A DNA stretch of 64,000 nucleotides from JANMCE01 sp031410595 (GTDB lineage: Bacteria; Actinomycetota; Acidimicrobiia; Acidimicrobiales; Ilumatobacteraceae): positions 14,083 through 78,082 of the forward strand of contig JANNZM010000025.1 of the NCBI GenBank assembly GCA_031410595.1, given 5' to 3'. A program made the position numbers and the translations under genes. The notes below the pieces were generated by a model. It did not search any database. It saw nothing but the letters and a program-made list of their open reading frames with translations, and was not told the origin of the DNA. Each line of letters starts with the position of its first letter. Within the stretch, counting starts at the first letter, position 1. Shown piece by piece: positions 28,619 to 36,984 of this stretch.

Positions 28619-28633
28619 TAGAAGAATCTTCTA
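28619..28633. promoter_or_regulatory. Palindromic operator candidate upstream of tetR
   Basis: Perfect inverted repeat TAGAAGA-A-TCTTCTA, 16 bases before the tetR start. The 20-base stretch from 28619 recurs with one mismatch in front of the ATPase gene at 30223. Confidence 0.7.
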
Positions 28634-28638
28634 GTCAA

Positions 28639-28652
28639 TTCCTCTAGAGGAA
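28639..28652. promoter_or_regulatory. Second palindrome in the tetR promoter region
   Basis: Perfect 14-base palindrome TTCCTCTAGAGGAA, five bases after the first operator; it contains the same half-site as TAGAGGA in divergent arrangement. Confidence 0.55.
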
Positions 28653-28678
28653 AGATTCAGTCTAAGGCCGGCCAGAAG

Positions 28679-29437
28679 TCATTCCCTCGGTCTTCCGCCC
28701 GGCAACCGACGCTCAAGCACGGCAAGAATGAGCAGGGCGACACCGCCGAGCGCGCCAAGGGCGAAGGCCGAGGCCCACACCAGGGGGGCCGCGTTGTGGG
28801 TCTGCCCCGCTTGGATCTGCACTCCGAGGCCGTGACTCACGCCGGCGAACCATTCGCCCAGTACCGCTCCGACCAACGACAAGCCGATGGCAATGCGAAG
28901 TCCGGCGAACAGCGCGGGCACGGCGCTCGGCCCCTGCACCGTTCGGAGCACTTCCCATCGAGATGCGCCGACCGACTGCAGGAGTTCGATGGTGGCCGGA
29001 TCGGCAGTGCGAAATCCGGCAACCATGTTGAACAACAGCGGTACGAGCGCGATCAGCATGATGACCGCCACGATCGGGAGTCGACCAAACCCCAGCCAGA
29101 TCACGAACGCCGGCGCGTACACCACGATGGGGATGACCTGAATGAGCGTGGCGATTGGCTGCACCGCCCGCTCCACCGATCGCCACCGGGCCATCGGCAC
29201 CGCCAGCACGAAGGCCAATACGAGCGCGGCGGCTAGGCCGAGGATGGCTTCTCGTCCGGTGACAAGCGCTTCGCGAGCAAAGAACGACGGATCGGCGTCG
29301 AGGGCCGACAGAATGCGCGAGGGTCTCGGTAGGACGAAGGCCTTCACCCCTAACAGGACAAGAAGCCCTTCCCAGAGACCAAAGAAGACTACGAGGCCGG
29401 TCAGCGGGGCGGTCCAGCGTGAGAGTCGAGCGATCAT
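28679..29437 (-). CDS. ABC transporter permease (SsuC/TauC-like)
   Basis: 252 residues, about six membrane segments, and the EAA-type loop VGASRWEVLRTVQGPSAVP near 170 that contacts the ATPase. Belongs to the BPD inner-membrane family used for nitrate, sulfonate and NMT1/THI5-type substrates. ATG overlaps the ATPase stop by four bases. Confidence 0.88.
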   Translation of the reverse strand: MIARLSRWTAPLTGLVVFFGLWEGLLVLLGVKAFVLPRPSRILSALDADPSFFAREALVTGREAILGLAAALVLAFVLAVPMARWRSVERAVQPIATLIQVIPIVVYAPAFVIWLGFGRLPIVAVIMLIALVPLLFNMVAGFRTADPATIELLQSVGASRWEVLRTVQGPSAVPALFAGLRIAIGLSLVGAVLGEWFAGVSHGLGVQIQAGQTHNAAPLVWASAFALGALGGVALLILAVLERRLPGGRPRE

Positions 29438-30207
29438 GAGGCACCTCGCAGCAATGATCGAAGACGACGGACGTAGTGATCGAATTCGTCGGTGTCTTCC
29501 ACGTCAGCCGTTCGGGGCCGCGGAAGAGCAATAGTTTCAATTGCAACTATTCTTCCTGGGCGTCCCGAGAGCACGACGACGCGATCCGAGAGCAGCACTG
29601 CCTCAGCGACCGAGTGGGTGACAAAGAGTGCGGTTGACTGGTGATGCTTCCACAAGCGCAGCAGCAGGTGTCTCATGTCAGCCCGGGTGAGTTCGTCGAG
29701 TGATGCGAACGGCTCGTCGAGCAGCAGCACCGGAGCCTGCAACGCAAAGGCTCGCACCAGTGCGACCCGCTGTTGCATGCCGCCAGACAGTTGGTGCGGG
29801 TAAGCATCCGCGAAATCGTTGAGGCCCACCTCGTCAAGGAGGCCGTCGACCGCGTCATCGCTGGCGCCTGACTGGGGGTTCACGTCAAGCAAGAGACGGG
29901 CGTTCTGACGCACCGTACGCCACGCCAGTAAGGCAGGTTGCTGCGGAGCGAGAGCAAAACGTTTGGCGGCGCGGCCGATGGCAGGCGAGTCATCATTGAC
30001 CTTCACGGCGCCGTGCTCGGCAGTCAGCATGCCAGCGGTCAGACGCAGCAGGGTGGATTTCCCGCAGCCGCTCGGGCCGAGCAGTGTCACGAACTCACCA
30101 GGCGAGATGGACACGTCGATGCCGGAGAGTGCCTCGGTTCGGCCCTGTTTGCCAACGAAGCCGTGCGAAACAGCACGAAATTCGATCATGGAGGCAGCGT
30201 CGGACAC
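29434..30207 (-). CDS. ABC transporter ATP-binding protein (SsuB/TauB-like)
   Basis: 257 residues. Walker A GPSGCGKST near 44, Q-loop in LAPQQPALLAW, signature LSGGMQQR near 143, Walker B VLLLDEPFASLDE near 163 and switch His in FVTHSV. First gene of the minus-strand transporter operon. GTG at 30207 gives the longest frame; ATG at 30189 (MIEFRAV) is an alternative. A tetR-type operator lies 15 bases upstream. Confidence 0.9.
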   Translation of the reverse strand: MSDAASMIEFRAVSHGFVGKQGRTEALSGIDVSISPGEFVTLLGPSGCGKSTLLRLTAGMLTAEHGAVKVNDDSPAIGRAAKRFALAPQQPALLAWRTVRQNARLLLDVNPQSGASDDAVDGLLDEVGLNDFADAYPHQLSGGMQQRVALVRAFALQAPVLLLDEPFASLDELTRADMRHLLLRLWKHHQSTALFVTHSVAEAVLLSDRVVVLSGRPGRIVAIETIALPRPRTADVEDTDEFDHYVRRLRSLLRGAS

Positions 30208-30222
30208 GAGAGAACTATCGTC

Positions 30223-30237
30223 TAGAAGAATCCTCTA
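30223..30237. promoter_or_regulatory. Operator candidate upstream of the ABC ATPase gene
   Basis: TAGAAGA-A-TCCTCTA, an inverted repeat with one mismatch. With the following GTCAA it matches the tetR operator at 28619 in 19 of 20 bases. Confidence 0.7.
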
Positions 30238-30379
30238 GTCAAGGCAAGGAACACCACGCCTAACGCGTTTGGCGCGATGCTGCTACAGTTGTCAGGTCCG
30301 TTGCGGCCCGAGCTGCGGCGTGATGCGACTGCCACCGGCAGCGCGTCCCTTCCTGGGCGGATCACAAGAAAGTATTCCT

Positions 30380-30637
30380 TTGCCAGACAAACAAGCAACG
30401 ATTGCCGCGAACAAGCTTCACGCAACCGATACGGGTTCTCCCGAAGTGCAGATTGCCATCCTCACCGAGCGCATCAACCACCTCACGGGCCACCTGAAGA
30501 CGAACAAGAAGGACAATCACAGCCGCCGTGGTCTGTTGACCATGGTCGGTCGCCGGCGTCGCATGCTCGACTACGTCAAGAAGAACGACGTCGAGCGTTA
30601 CCGAGCCATCATCGCCAAGCTTGGCTTGCGTCGATAA
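30380..30637 (+). CDS. rpsO: 30S ribosomal protein S15
   Basis: 85 residues. DTGSPEVQIAILTERINHLT and KKDNHSRRGLLTMVGRRRRML are diagnostic. The longer upstream frame has no S15 character. The TTG at 30380 is chosen because AAGAAAG at 30367-30372 is seven bases upstream; no ATG or GTG fits. S15 binds 16S rRNA early in assembly. Confidence 0.95.
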   Translation: MPDKQATIAANKLHATDTGSPEVQIAILTERINHLTGHLKTNKKDNHSRRGLLTMVGRRRRMLDYVKKNDVERYRAIIAKLGLRR

Positions 30638-30652
30638 CCGATTTACTGGAAG

Positions 30653-30679
30653 CGAGCGGCCAGTTCGGCCGCTCGTTTT
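30653..30679 (+). terminator. Intrinsic terminator between rpsO and pnp
   Basis: Nine-bp stem CGAGCGGCC/GGCCGCTCG with AGTTC loop and TTTT at 30676, starting 16 bases after the rpsO stop. Confidence 0.8.
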
Positions 30680-30846
30680 CGTGTAACACCTGTTTCACCA
30701 CAATTCGCTGAGCACTGACGCCGGTTGTCAGTCGCCGATTCGTTGAGCACACGGCTCAATGGTTTGCCGACTGGGAACTGGGCGGTGCTCCAAACGGCCG
30801 GCTCAGCCAAATGGGCTCCGGACCGGCCAGAAAGGAGTTTCCTACG

Positions 30847-33312
30847 ATGGGAGACCCCAAAAAAGTCTCGGGCATTGTCCCGGGAACCGAAAAGACCATG
30901 TCCTTCGAGACTGGCAAGCTTGCGCCTCAGAGCCAGGGTGCCGTTATCGCCTCGATCGGCAATACCACTGTCCTGGCCACCGCCAACGCCGCAAAAGGCG
31001 TTCGTGACGGCATCGACTTCTTCCCACTGACGGTCGACGTCGAGGAGCGCGCTTACGCCGCCGGAAAGATCCCCGGATCCTTCTTCCGCCGTGAAGGCCG
31101 CCCCACCGAGGCCGCCATTCTCACCTGCCGCCTCACCGACCGCCCGCTGCGCCCCGCCTTCGCTGACGGCTATCGCAACGAGACCCAGGTCGTTATCACC
31201 GTCATTGGTGCCGACCAGGAAAACCCGCATGACGTGCTGGCTATCAACGCAGCCTCGGCCGCGTTCATGCTTTCCGGCATCCCCTTCGAGGGCCCCATAG
31301 GCGCCGTTCGGCTGGCATACAGCCAAGAAGGCACCTGGATTCCCCACCCGACCTACGAAGAGGGCGAGAACTCCACGTTCGAGCTCGTCGTCGCTGGTCG
31401 TCAGCTCGACAGCGGCGATGTTGCCGTCATGATGGTCGAGGCCGGCGGTACCGCCAAGGCCTACAGCTACTACGAAGGTGGCGCCCCCAAGGTCACCGAG
31501 GCCGTCATCGCCGATGGTCTTGAGGCATGCAAGCCGTTCATCAAGCAGGCCATTCAGCTGCAGACCGATTTGGTCAAGGCTGCGGGCGCTCGTGAGCCGC
31601 TGAAGTACACGCCTGTTCTCGACTACGGCGACGACGTATTCGCAGCCGTTGAAAAGAGCGGAAGCAAGGCCCTGGGCAAGGCCATCACTATTGCCGCCAA
31701 GCACGAGCGCAACGATGCCACCGACGCCGCTACGGCCGATGTGATCGCCGATCTCGCGGGTGAGGGCAAGCCGTTCGCTGGTCGCGAAAAGGAAATCAAG
31801 GAGGCTGTGCGCAGCCTCACCAAGAAGCTCGTGCGCAAGCGCGTGGTGAAGGACGGCATCCGTCTTGACGGACGTGGCCCGGCCGATCTTCGTGCGGTGA
31901 CCGCTGAAGTCGGCGTGCTGCACTCGGCTCATGGTTCTGCTCTGTTCCAGCGTGGTGAGACCCAGGTGATGAACGTTGCAACCCTTGGAATGCCGAGGAT
32001 GAACCAGCTGCTCGACACCCTGTCACCGGAGACCAACAAGCGCTTCCTGCACCACTACAACATGGCCCCGTGGGCCAATGGTGAGACCGGTCGCGTTGGT
32101 TCGCCCAAGCGCCGCGAAATCGGCCACGGTGCACTCGCCGAGCGTGCGCTGCTGCCGATCGTTCCCTCGCAGGAAGAGTTCGCTTACACGCTGCGTCTCG
32201 TCTCTGAAGTGCTGGCTTCCAACGGCTCCACCTCAATGGGTTCGGTGTGTGCTGCCTCACTCGCCCTGATGGACGCCGGTGTGCCCACCAAGGGTGCCGT
32301 TGCCGGTATCGCCATGGGCCTCATCCTCGATGAAGGCAAGTACATCACGCTTACCGACATCCTCGGCGCCGAAGATGCTTTCGGCGACATGGACTTCAAA
32401 GTCGCCGGCACCGAGGATTTCATCACCGCGCTGCAGCTCGACACCAAGATCGACGGCATCCCCGCCGATGTCTTGACCGCCGCGCTTCTGCAGGCTCGTG
32501 ACGCCCGTATGGCCATCCTGAAGGTGATGAACGCCGCGTTGGACACACCGCGTGACGAAGTGGGCGAGACCGCACCGAAGATCGTCAGCTTCCAGATTCC
32601 GATCGACAAGATCGGTGAGGTGATCGGGCCGAAGGGCAAGGTCATCAACGCCATGCAGGCCGAGACCGGCGCCGACATTGCGGTCGATGACGATGGTGTC
32701 ATGGGTACCGTCACCATTGGCTCCACCGACTCCAGCAAGGTTGCCGAGGCTCGTCGTCAGATTGAGCTCATCATCAACCCGCCGCTCGCCAGGGTCGGCG
32801 AGGTTTACCCGGGCCGTGTCGTGAACATCACCAAGTTCGGTGCGTTCGTCAACATCCTGCCGGGCCGTGACGGTCTGGTCCACATCTCCAAGCTCGGCAA
32901 GGGCAAGCGCATCAACAACGTTGAAGATGCCGTAAGCCTTGGTGACGAGATCATGGTGCGGGTCGAAGATATCGATCCGCAGGGCAAGGTCAGCCTGACC
33001 CCATCTGGTCCCGAGTGGGAAGTTGCCGGTGGCGGCGATGACGCTGCCGATGAGCGTGCACCCCGTGCCCGTGGCAACGACCGTGGCGATCGTGCGCCCC
33101 GTTCATCGGCTCCGGCTCCGGCCCCGGCTTCTGACAGCGGTTCGGCCCCGGTTGCCGTCGCCAGCTTCGAAGATGCCTTCGACGCTGAGGCCCGCGAGAC
33201 GTTCGGTGACCTCGGTCCCGGTGGTCCCGCTGGCGGCAACGACGCCGGTTCCAAGCCCGCTGGTGGCGGCCGCGAAGGCGGCCGTGGCCGTGGCCCCCGC
33301 AGGCACCGTTAG
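30847..33312 (+). CDS. pnp: Polyribonucleotide nucleotidyltransferase (PNPase)
   Basis: 821 residues from ATG at 30847 behind AAAGGAG. Two RNase PH domains (GRPTEAAILTCRLTDRPLRP; KRFLHHYNMAPWANGETGR; GDMDFKVAGTEDFITALQ), a KH domain with IGPKGKVINAMQAETG and an S1 domain (VYPGRVVNITKFGAFVNILP). The C-terminal 90 residues are Gly/Ala/Arg/Pro-rich. It degrades RNA 3' to 5' phosphorolytically. Follows rpsO, the standard order. Confidence 0.97.
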   Translation: MGDPKKVSGIVPGTEKTMSFETGKLAPQSQGAVIASIGNTTVLATANAAKGVRDGIDFFPLTVDVEERAYAAGKIPGSFFRREGRPTEAAILTCRLTDRPLRPAFADGYRNETQVVITVIGADQENPHDVLAINAASAAFMLSGIPFEGPIGAVRLAYSQEGTWIPHPTYEEGENSTFELVVAGRQLDSGDVAVMMVEAGGTAKAYSYYEGGAPKVTEAVIADGLEACKPFIKQAIQLQTDLVKAAGAREPLKYTPVLDYGDDVFAAVEKSGSKALGKAITIAAKHERNDATDAATADVIADLAGEGKPFAGREKEIKEAVRSLTKKLVRKRVVKDGIRLDGRGPADLRAVTAEVGVLHSAHGSALFQRGETQVMNVATLGMPRMNQLLDTLSPETNKRFLHHYNMAPWANGETGRVGSPKRREIGHGALAERALLPIVPSQEEFAYTLRLVSEVLASNGSTSMGSVCAASLALMDAGVPTKGAVAGIAMGLILDEGKYITLTDILGAEDAFGDMDFKVAGTEDFITALQLDTKIDGIPADVLTAALLQARDARMAILKVMNAALDTPRDEVGETAPKIVSFQIPIDKIGEVIGPKGKVINAMQAETGADIAVDDDGVMGTVTIGSTDSSKVAEARRQIELIINPPLARVGEVYPGRVVNITKFGAFVNILPGRDGLVHISKLGKGKRINNVEDAVSLGDEIMVRVEDIDPQGKVSLTPSGPEWEVAGGGDDAADERAPRARGNDRGDRAPRSSAPAPAPASDSGSAPVAVASFEDAFDAEARETFGDLGPGGPAGGNDAGSKPAGGGREGGRGRGPRRHR

Positions 33313-33318
33313 ATCCAG

Positions 33319-34563
33319 TTGAGTATTCAGCAAGTAACACTTTCGTCGGGTATCCGTCTCGTAACTGAGCGGATGCCCGATGCGTTGTCGGTTTCCTCGG
33401 GCGTGTGGGTTGGCGTCGGGGCGCGTGACGAAGCTCGCGAAATGTCGGGCGTGTCGCACTTCCTCGAGCACCTGTTGTTCAAGGGCACGGCCGATCGGTC
33501 GGCCAAGTCGATCGCTGAAGCCATCGACCGAGTCGGTGGCGATATGAACGCGTTCACGTCGAAAGAAGTGACCGCGTATTACACCCGACTTCCGGCCCGT
33601 CACTGGGCGTTGGGTCTGGAGATTTTGGGCTCCGTTGTGTCATCACCTGCGTTGCGGGACGCCGATGTGGAGACCGAGCGAGAAGTTATTCTCGAAGAAC
33701 TTGGCATGGATGAAGACGCGCTCGATGATCGTGCGCTGACGTTGCTGGCCGAGTCCTTGTTCCCCGATCATCCCCTGGGTTGGGAGACGGCTGGTGACAA
33801 GGACACCGTTGCTGCCATCGCGCCCAAAGATGTGCGGGCGTTCTTCAAGAAGTGGTACCGACCGGCCAACATGGTCATGTCGCTCGCCGGCGCAATCGAC
33901 CACGACGAAGCTGCGGCTGCAGTCGAGAAGTGGTTCACGTCCGCGCCGGGCGGTTCGAAGCCGAAGCGGGTTGCGCCTGTTGGCGAGACCCGCCCGTTGG
34001 CGGTCGTGCGCAAGAGAAGCGAGCAGGCTCACATCGCTCTTGGCTACCGCGCTGTTGATCGCGACGATCCGGACCGCGAGGCACTTGACGTCGCCAGCCA
34101 GGTTCTGGGCGGCGGGCCGTCATCGCGTCTCTTCGACGAAATCCGCGAGAAGCGCGGGCTCGCCTATTCGGTGTTCGCCAGTCAGGTGACATACGCCGAT
34201 GCCGGTGCACTCAGCGTGTACGTCGGCACCAGCCCCGATCATGTCGGCGAAGTTCTCGTCATCGTCGACACCGAACTCGACAAGCTCGCCACCGATGGCG
34301 TCACCGACCACGAGTTGGAGATTGCAAAGGGCTACCTCACCGGTTCCTTTGTGCTGGGTCTCGAGGATTCCGCTAGCCGCATGAGCCGCCTCGCCGGTCA
34401 CGTGTCGGCCCGCGGGTATGTGCGCAGTGTCGAAGATCAAGTTGCCCGACTCGACGCCGTGACCGGCGACGATGTTCGCCGCGTCGCAAAGCGCGTGTTG
34501 AGCGGCCAGCAGGCCCTAGCGGTCGTTGGGCCTGTGACGAAGAAGGCGTTGGCTCGGAAGTAG
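33319..34563 (+). CDS. M16-family zinc peptidase
   Basis: 414 residues from TTG at 33319, six bases after pnp. Inverted zinc motif HFLEH near residue 50 with downstream Glu in VILEELGMDED; the second, inactive half has GGGPSSRLFDEIREKRGLAY. Related to the mitochondrial processing peptidase family and to the peptidase commonly found after pnp in actinobacteria. Substrate unknown. Confidence 0.92.
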   Translation: MSIQQVTLSSGIRLVTERMPDALSVSSGVWVGVGARDEAREMSGVSHFLEHLLFKGTADRSAKSIAEAIDRVGGDMNAFTSKEVTAYYTRLPARHWALGLEILGSVVSSPALRDADVETEREVILEELGMDEDALDDRALTLLAESLFPDHPLGWETAGDKDTVAAIAPKDVRAFFKKWYRPANMVMSLAGAIDHDEAAAAVEKWFTSAPGGSKPKRVAPVGETRPLAVVRKRSEQAHIALGYRAVDRDDPDREALDVASQVLGGGPSSRLFDEIREKRGLAYSVFASQVTYADAGALSVYVGTSPDHVGEVLVIVDTELDKLATDGVTDHELEIAKGYLTGSFVLGLEDSASRMSRLAGHVSARGYVRSVEDQVARLDAVTGDDVRRVAKRVLSGQQALAVVGPVTKKALARK

Positions 34564-34604
34564 CAATGCCAGGCGGAACCATGTCGGCGGTGGGTCGGCT
34601 CGGC

Positions 34605-34760
34605 CGGCACTAAAATAGCTCAGGAAGCTTTGCCTAGCCGGGAGCGGAAAAGACGGTTTGCCCTGGTTGCGGCGCATCGTGGTCGTCTCGCTAGGCAGGG
34701 TGGCCATGTGCCTCCTGGAGCGAGCGCGGTAAGCAGGCCCGGTTGGGCCTGCTTACGCTA
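34605..34760 (+). ncRNA. Candidate structured RNA between the M16 peptidase and the HNH gene
   Basis: A TAAAAT hexamer at about 34611 is followed by a segment with competing pairings: GCCTAGC near 34631 can pair with GCTAGGC near 34690, while CTCGCTAGGCA can instead pair with TGCCT...AGCGAG at 34709-34726. The segment ends in the strong hairpin at 34729-34756. On the minus strand the same segment holds a 63-codon frame (34707 to 34516) with AGGAGG three bases before its ATG. I do not recognise either. Confidence 0.25.
34729..34756. terminator. Strong terminator hairpin
   Basis: 12-bp perfect stem GTAAGCAGGCCC/GGGCCTGCTTAC with a GGTT loop, between the convergent M16 peptidase and HNH genes. 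T-runs are poor on both sides, so strength is uncertain, but its place between convergent genes suits a bidirectional terminator. Confidence 0.6.
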
Positions 34761-34778
34761 TTCGTTTGACCCGCACGG

Positions 34779-35945
34779 CTACAGGTGTGTGCGGGGTGGG
34801 CCGCGTAGTTGGTGGCCGTCGGGATCGGTCACGACGAGATACTGGCCAGGGTCCATTTTCGCGGTCCAGCCCGGTTTGTGCACGGTCTTGTGATGGATGC
34901 CGCACAGGAGGGCCATGTTGTCGATATCGGTGGGTCCGTGGTCTCGGTCGTACTCGAGGACGTGGTGGGCGGTGCACCAGATTGGTTTCATGGTGCACCC
35001 GGGAAACGCACAGTGCCGATCACGAGCGACCAGGGCACGCCATTGTGCGGGGGTGGCTAACCGGACTGTTCGGGACATCCACAGCGGTTCACCCTGCTCA
35101 CCCAGAACGACGAAGGTGAGTTTCGCGTCACACAAGAGTCGCTTCACTCGGTCGGGCGCGAGCATCGTGCCATCGGCATACTTCGCGACGCCACCGTTCA
35201 CATAGTCCTGAAAGTCGATCAACACCGTCATCTCGGTAGACCTGCGCGCGGGGCTGGGAACGTTCTGTAGCGCTCGTCGGGCCATTTCGATCAACGCGGC
35301 AGCTTGCCGCTGCGAGTGGGGCAGGATCGGTTCGCCTTCGACGAGTTCTGGGAGGCAGACGCCGAGGGCTTCGTCGAACACTTTCGCGTCGTCACCCGAC
35401 ACTTGCCCATCAAGCTTGAAACGTCCATCCATGAGTGGTGAGAAATGCAGGTGATCGGTCTCGGGTTCCGGATCGGTCCCGTTGTCGGCGTCGACGGTGG
35501 CTTTGGCGCGTGCGGCCCATTCCTTCATCACGCGACCGGTCTGATCGACCGTGCATTCCGCGAGGAGCGGCACCATATCGCGCTCGGCATCGGCGAACAG
35601 GTCGATCGTTTTATCGTTCACGTTCGCGGTGATCACCAAAGCCTGCGACGCGGCCAACGCACCGGACGCGAACGCTTCCTCGGTAGTCGGGAGGGAACGC
35701 AGTTGTCGCATGAGCTGGATCATCCGAGCCGCGTCACTGGGTGAGCGGCGCGTTTCGTGACACAACCAGCTGTTCAACGATTTGTAACCGTCGATACCCC
35801 ACCCGGCCTGCCGATCGAACACCGACAGATCCCGAACAATCGAGGCCAAACACCGATCGAGCAGTGCGAGATTGGCGCGTAGACCGCGGGTGGACGGGTC
35901 CGAGGTGATGGCCCCGGTTTGGAGGGTGTTGGTGTCCGCCGACAT
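34779..35945 (-). CDS. DUF222/13E12-type HNH endonuclease-domain protein
   Basis: 388 residues. The N-terminal two thirds is the alpha-helical DUF222 region found in the mycobacterial 13E12 repeat family (LNSWLCHETRRSPSDAARMI). The HNH site is C-terminal: CAFPGC, then CTAHHVLEYDRDHGPTDIDN and LLCGIHHKTVH. Such proteins occur in many copies in actinobacterial genomes and are often thought to be mobile. It interrupts the run after the core operon and has its own promoter. Confidence 0.88.
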   Translation of the reverse strand: MSADTNTLQTGAITSDPSTRGLRANLALLDRCLASIVRDLSVFDRQAGWGIDGYKSLNSWLCHETRRSPSDAARMIQLMRQLRSLPTTEEAFASGALAASQALVITANVNDKTIDLFADAERDMVPLLAECTVDQTGRVMKEWAARAKATVDADNGTDPEPETDHLHFSPLMDGRFKLDGQVSGDDAKVFDEALGVCLPELVEGEPILPHSQRQAAALIEMARRALQNVPSPARRSTEMTVLIDFQDYVNGGVAKYADGTMLAPDRVKRLLCDAKLTFVVLGEQGEPLWMSRTVRLATPAQWRALVARDRHCAFPGCTMKPIWCTAHHVLEYDRDHGPTDIDNMALLCGIHHKTVHKPGWTAKMDPGQYLVVTDPDGHQLRGPPRTHL

Positions 35946-35976
35946 AGAACTAGTGTACCCAACATGAGATAGGAAT

Positions 35977-36006
35977 ACTATAAGTAGGAGTGAGTTTCTT
36001 TGTTAA
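35977..36006 (-). promoter_or_regulatory. Sigma70-like promoter of the HNH gene
   Basis: On the minus strand TTAACA (36006-36001), an 18-base spacer and TATAGT (35982-35977), each one mismatch from consensus, giving a leader of about 25 bases before the ATG at 35945. The region is AT-rich compared with its surroundings. Confidence 0.55.
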
Positions 36007-36185
36007 GAAAACGCTTGTTGGGCAGGCTCTATGCGTCTCTGACAGGTCCAGACCGTCATGATGGACCGCTGGACCATCAGACCCCTGGGACCAGCAGAAC
36101 CCCACAGACCAATCGACCTCGGAAACGACACGAAGCGCCGTCCTTCGCCACCAGGCGTCACTCGATCGAGCTGTAGCCTGCGAGC

Positions 36186-36944
36186 GTGCTGCATAGTCCC
36201 CTCCCGACCGTCGACGTGAGGCATGCGGTCATGCACATGCATTGGGATGACCTCACGTTTTTGCACTGGGCGTACGACCCCGATGTCATTCAAGCGCTGC
36301 TCCCCGAGGGCCTCACGGTTGACACCTACGAAGGCCGAGGATGGATCTCGCTCGTGCCATTTGTGATGCGCGTCATCGTGCCCGGCGATCGATATCGGCT
36401 GCCGTTTATCGGCCGCTTTCCCGAGACGAATGTGCGGACCTACGTGCGGGAGTCCGACGGTACGCAGGGCATCTGGTTCTTCTCCCTTGATGCCGGCTCG
36501 GCACTTGCGACACTCGGCGGGCGAGCGGGCTATCGCCTCCCGTACATGTGGAGCGACATGTCGGTACGGCGAAACGCCGACACGGTCGAGTACCACTGTC
36601 GTCGCAGGTTTCCCGGACCAAAAGGAGCGGCGAGCCGTGTCCAAGTCAGCATCGGCGACGCGTACGAACCGGCCGACCTGACCGATCTTGACCACTGGCT
36701 CTCGGCGCGGTGGCGGTTGTACTCCGTCATGTTCGGTCGACTGTGGGGCGCCCACGCGGTGCACGAGCAATGGCCGCTGCGGCACGCGACGCTGCAGCGA
36801 TGTGACGACGACCTCGTGACTGCCGCTGGCCTTCCCCACCCAATCGGCGACCCGATAGTTCAGTTCGCCGAACGGGTCACGGTGCGCATCGGCCGGCCAT
36901 ACCGACTGCCGCCAGTTTCCGAGCCCAAGCGACGACCAACCTGA
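36186..36944 (+). CDS. DUF2071/YqjF-family protein
   Basis: 252 residues from GTG at 36186. WDDLTFLHWAYDPDVIQALLP, the TYEGRGWISLVPF strand and RTYVRESDGTQGIWFFSLDAG are typical of DUF2071, a family of unknown biochemical function with an acetoacetate-decarboxylase-like fold. It precedes the cystathionine beta-synthase gene by 40 bases on the same strand, but no functional link is evident. Confidence 0.82.
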   Translation: MLHSPLPTVDVRHAVMHMHWDDLTFLHWAYDPDVIQALLPEGLTVDTYEGRGWISLVPFVMRVIVPGDRYRLPFIGRFPETNVRTYVRESDGTQGIWFFSLDAGSALATLGGRAGYRLPYMWSDMSVRRNADTVEYHCRRRFPGPKGAASRVQVSIGDAYEPADLTDLDHWLSARWRLYSVMFGRLWGAHAVHEQWPLRHATLQRCDDDLVTAAGLPHPIGDPIVQFAERVTVRIGRPYRLPPVSEPKRRPT

Positions 36945-36984
36945 TCCCGACGCGTTGGAAAGCAATGGCCGGTAGCCTCGGCCC

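Noticed and set aside
25951..30380. TPP or FMN riboswitch for the ABC transporter or ribF
   Set aside because: I looked for the conserved cores upstream of ribF and of the ATPase gene and found none; palindromic operators explain regulation better.
36945..36984. SAM riboswitch before the transsulfuration genes
   Set aside because: Only 40 bases separate DUF2071 and the cystathionine beta-synthase gene, too short for such an element.
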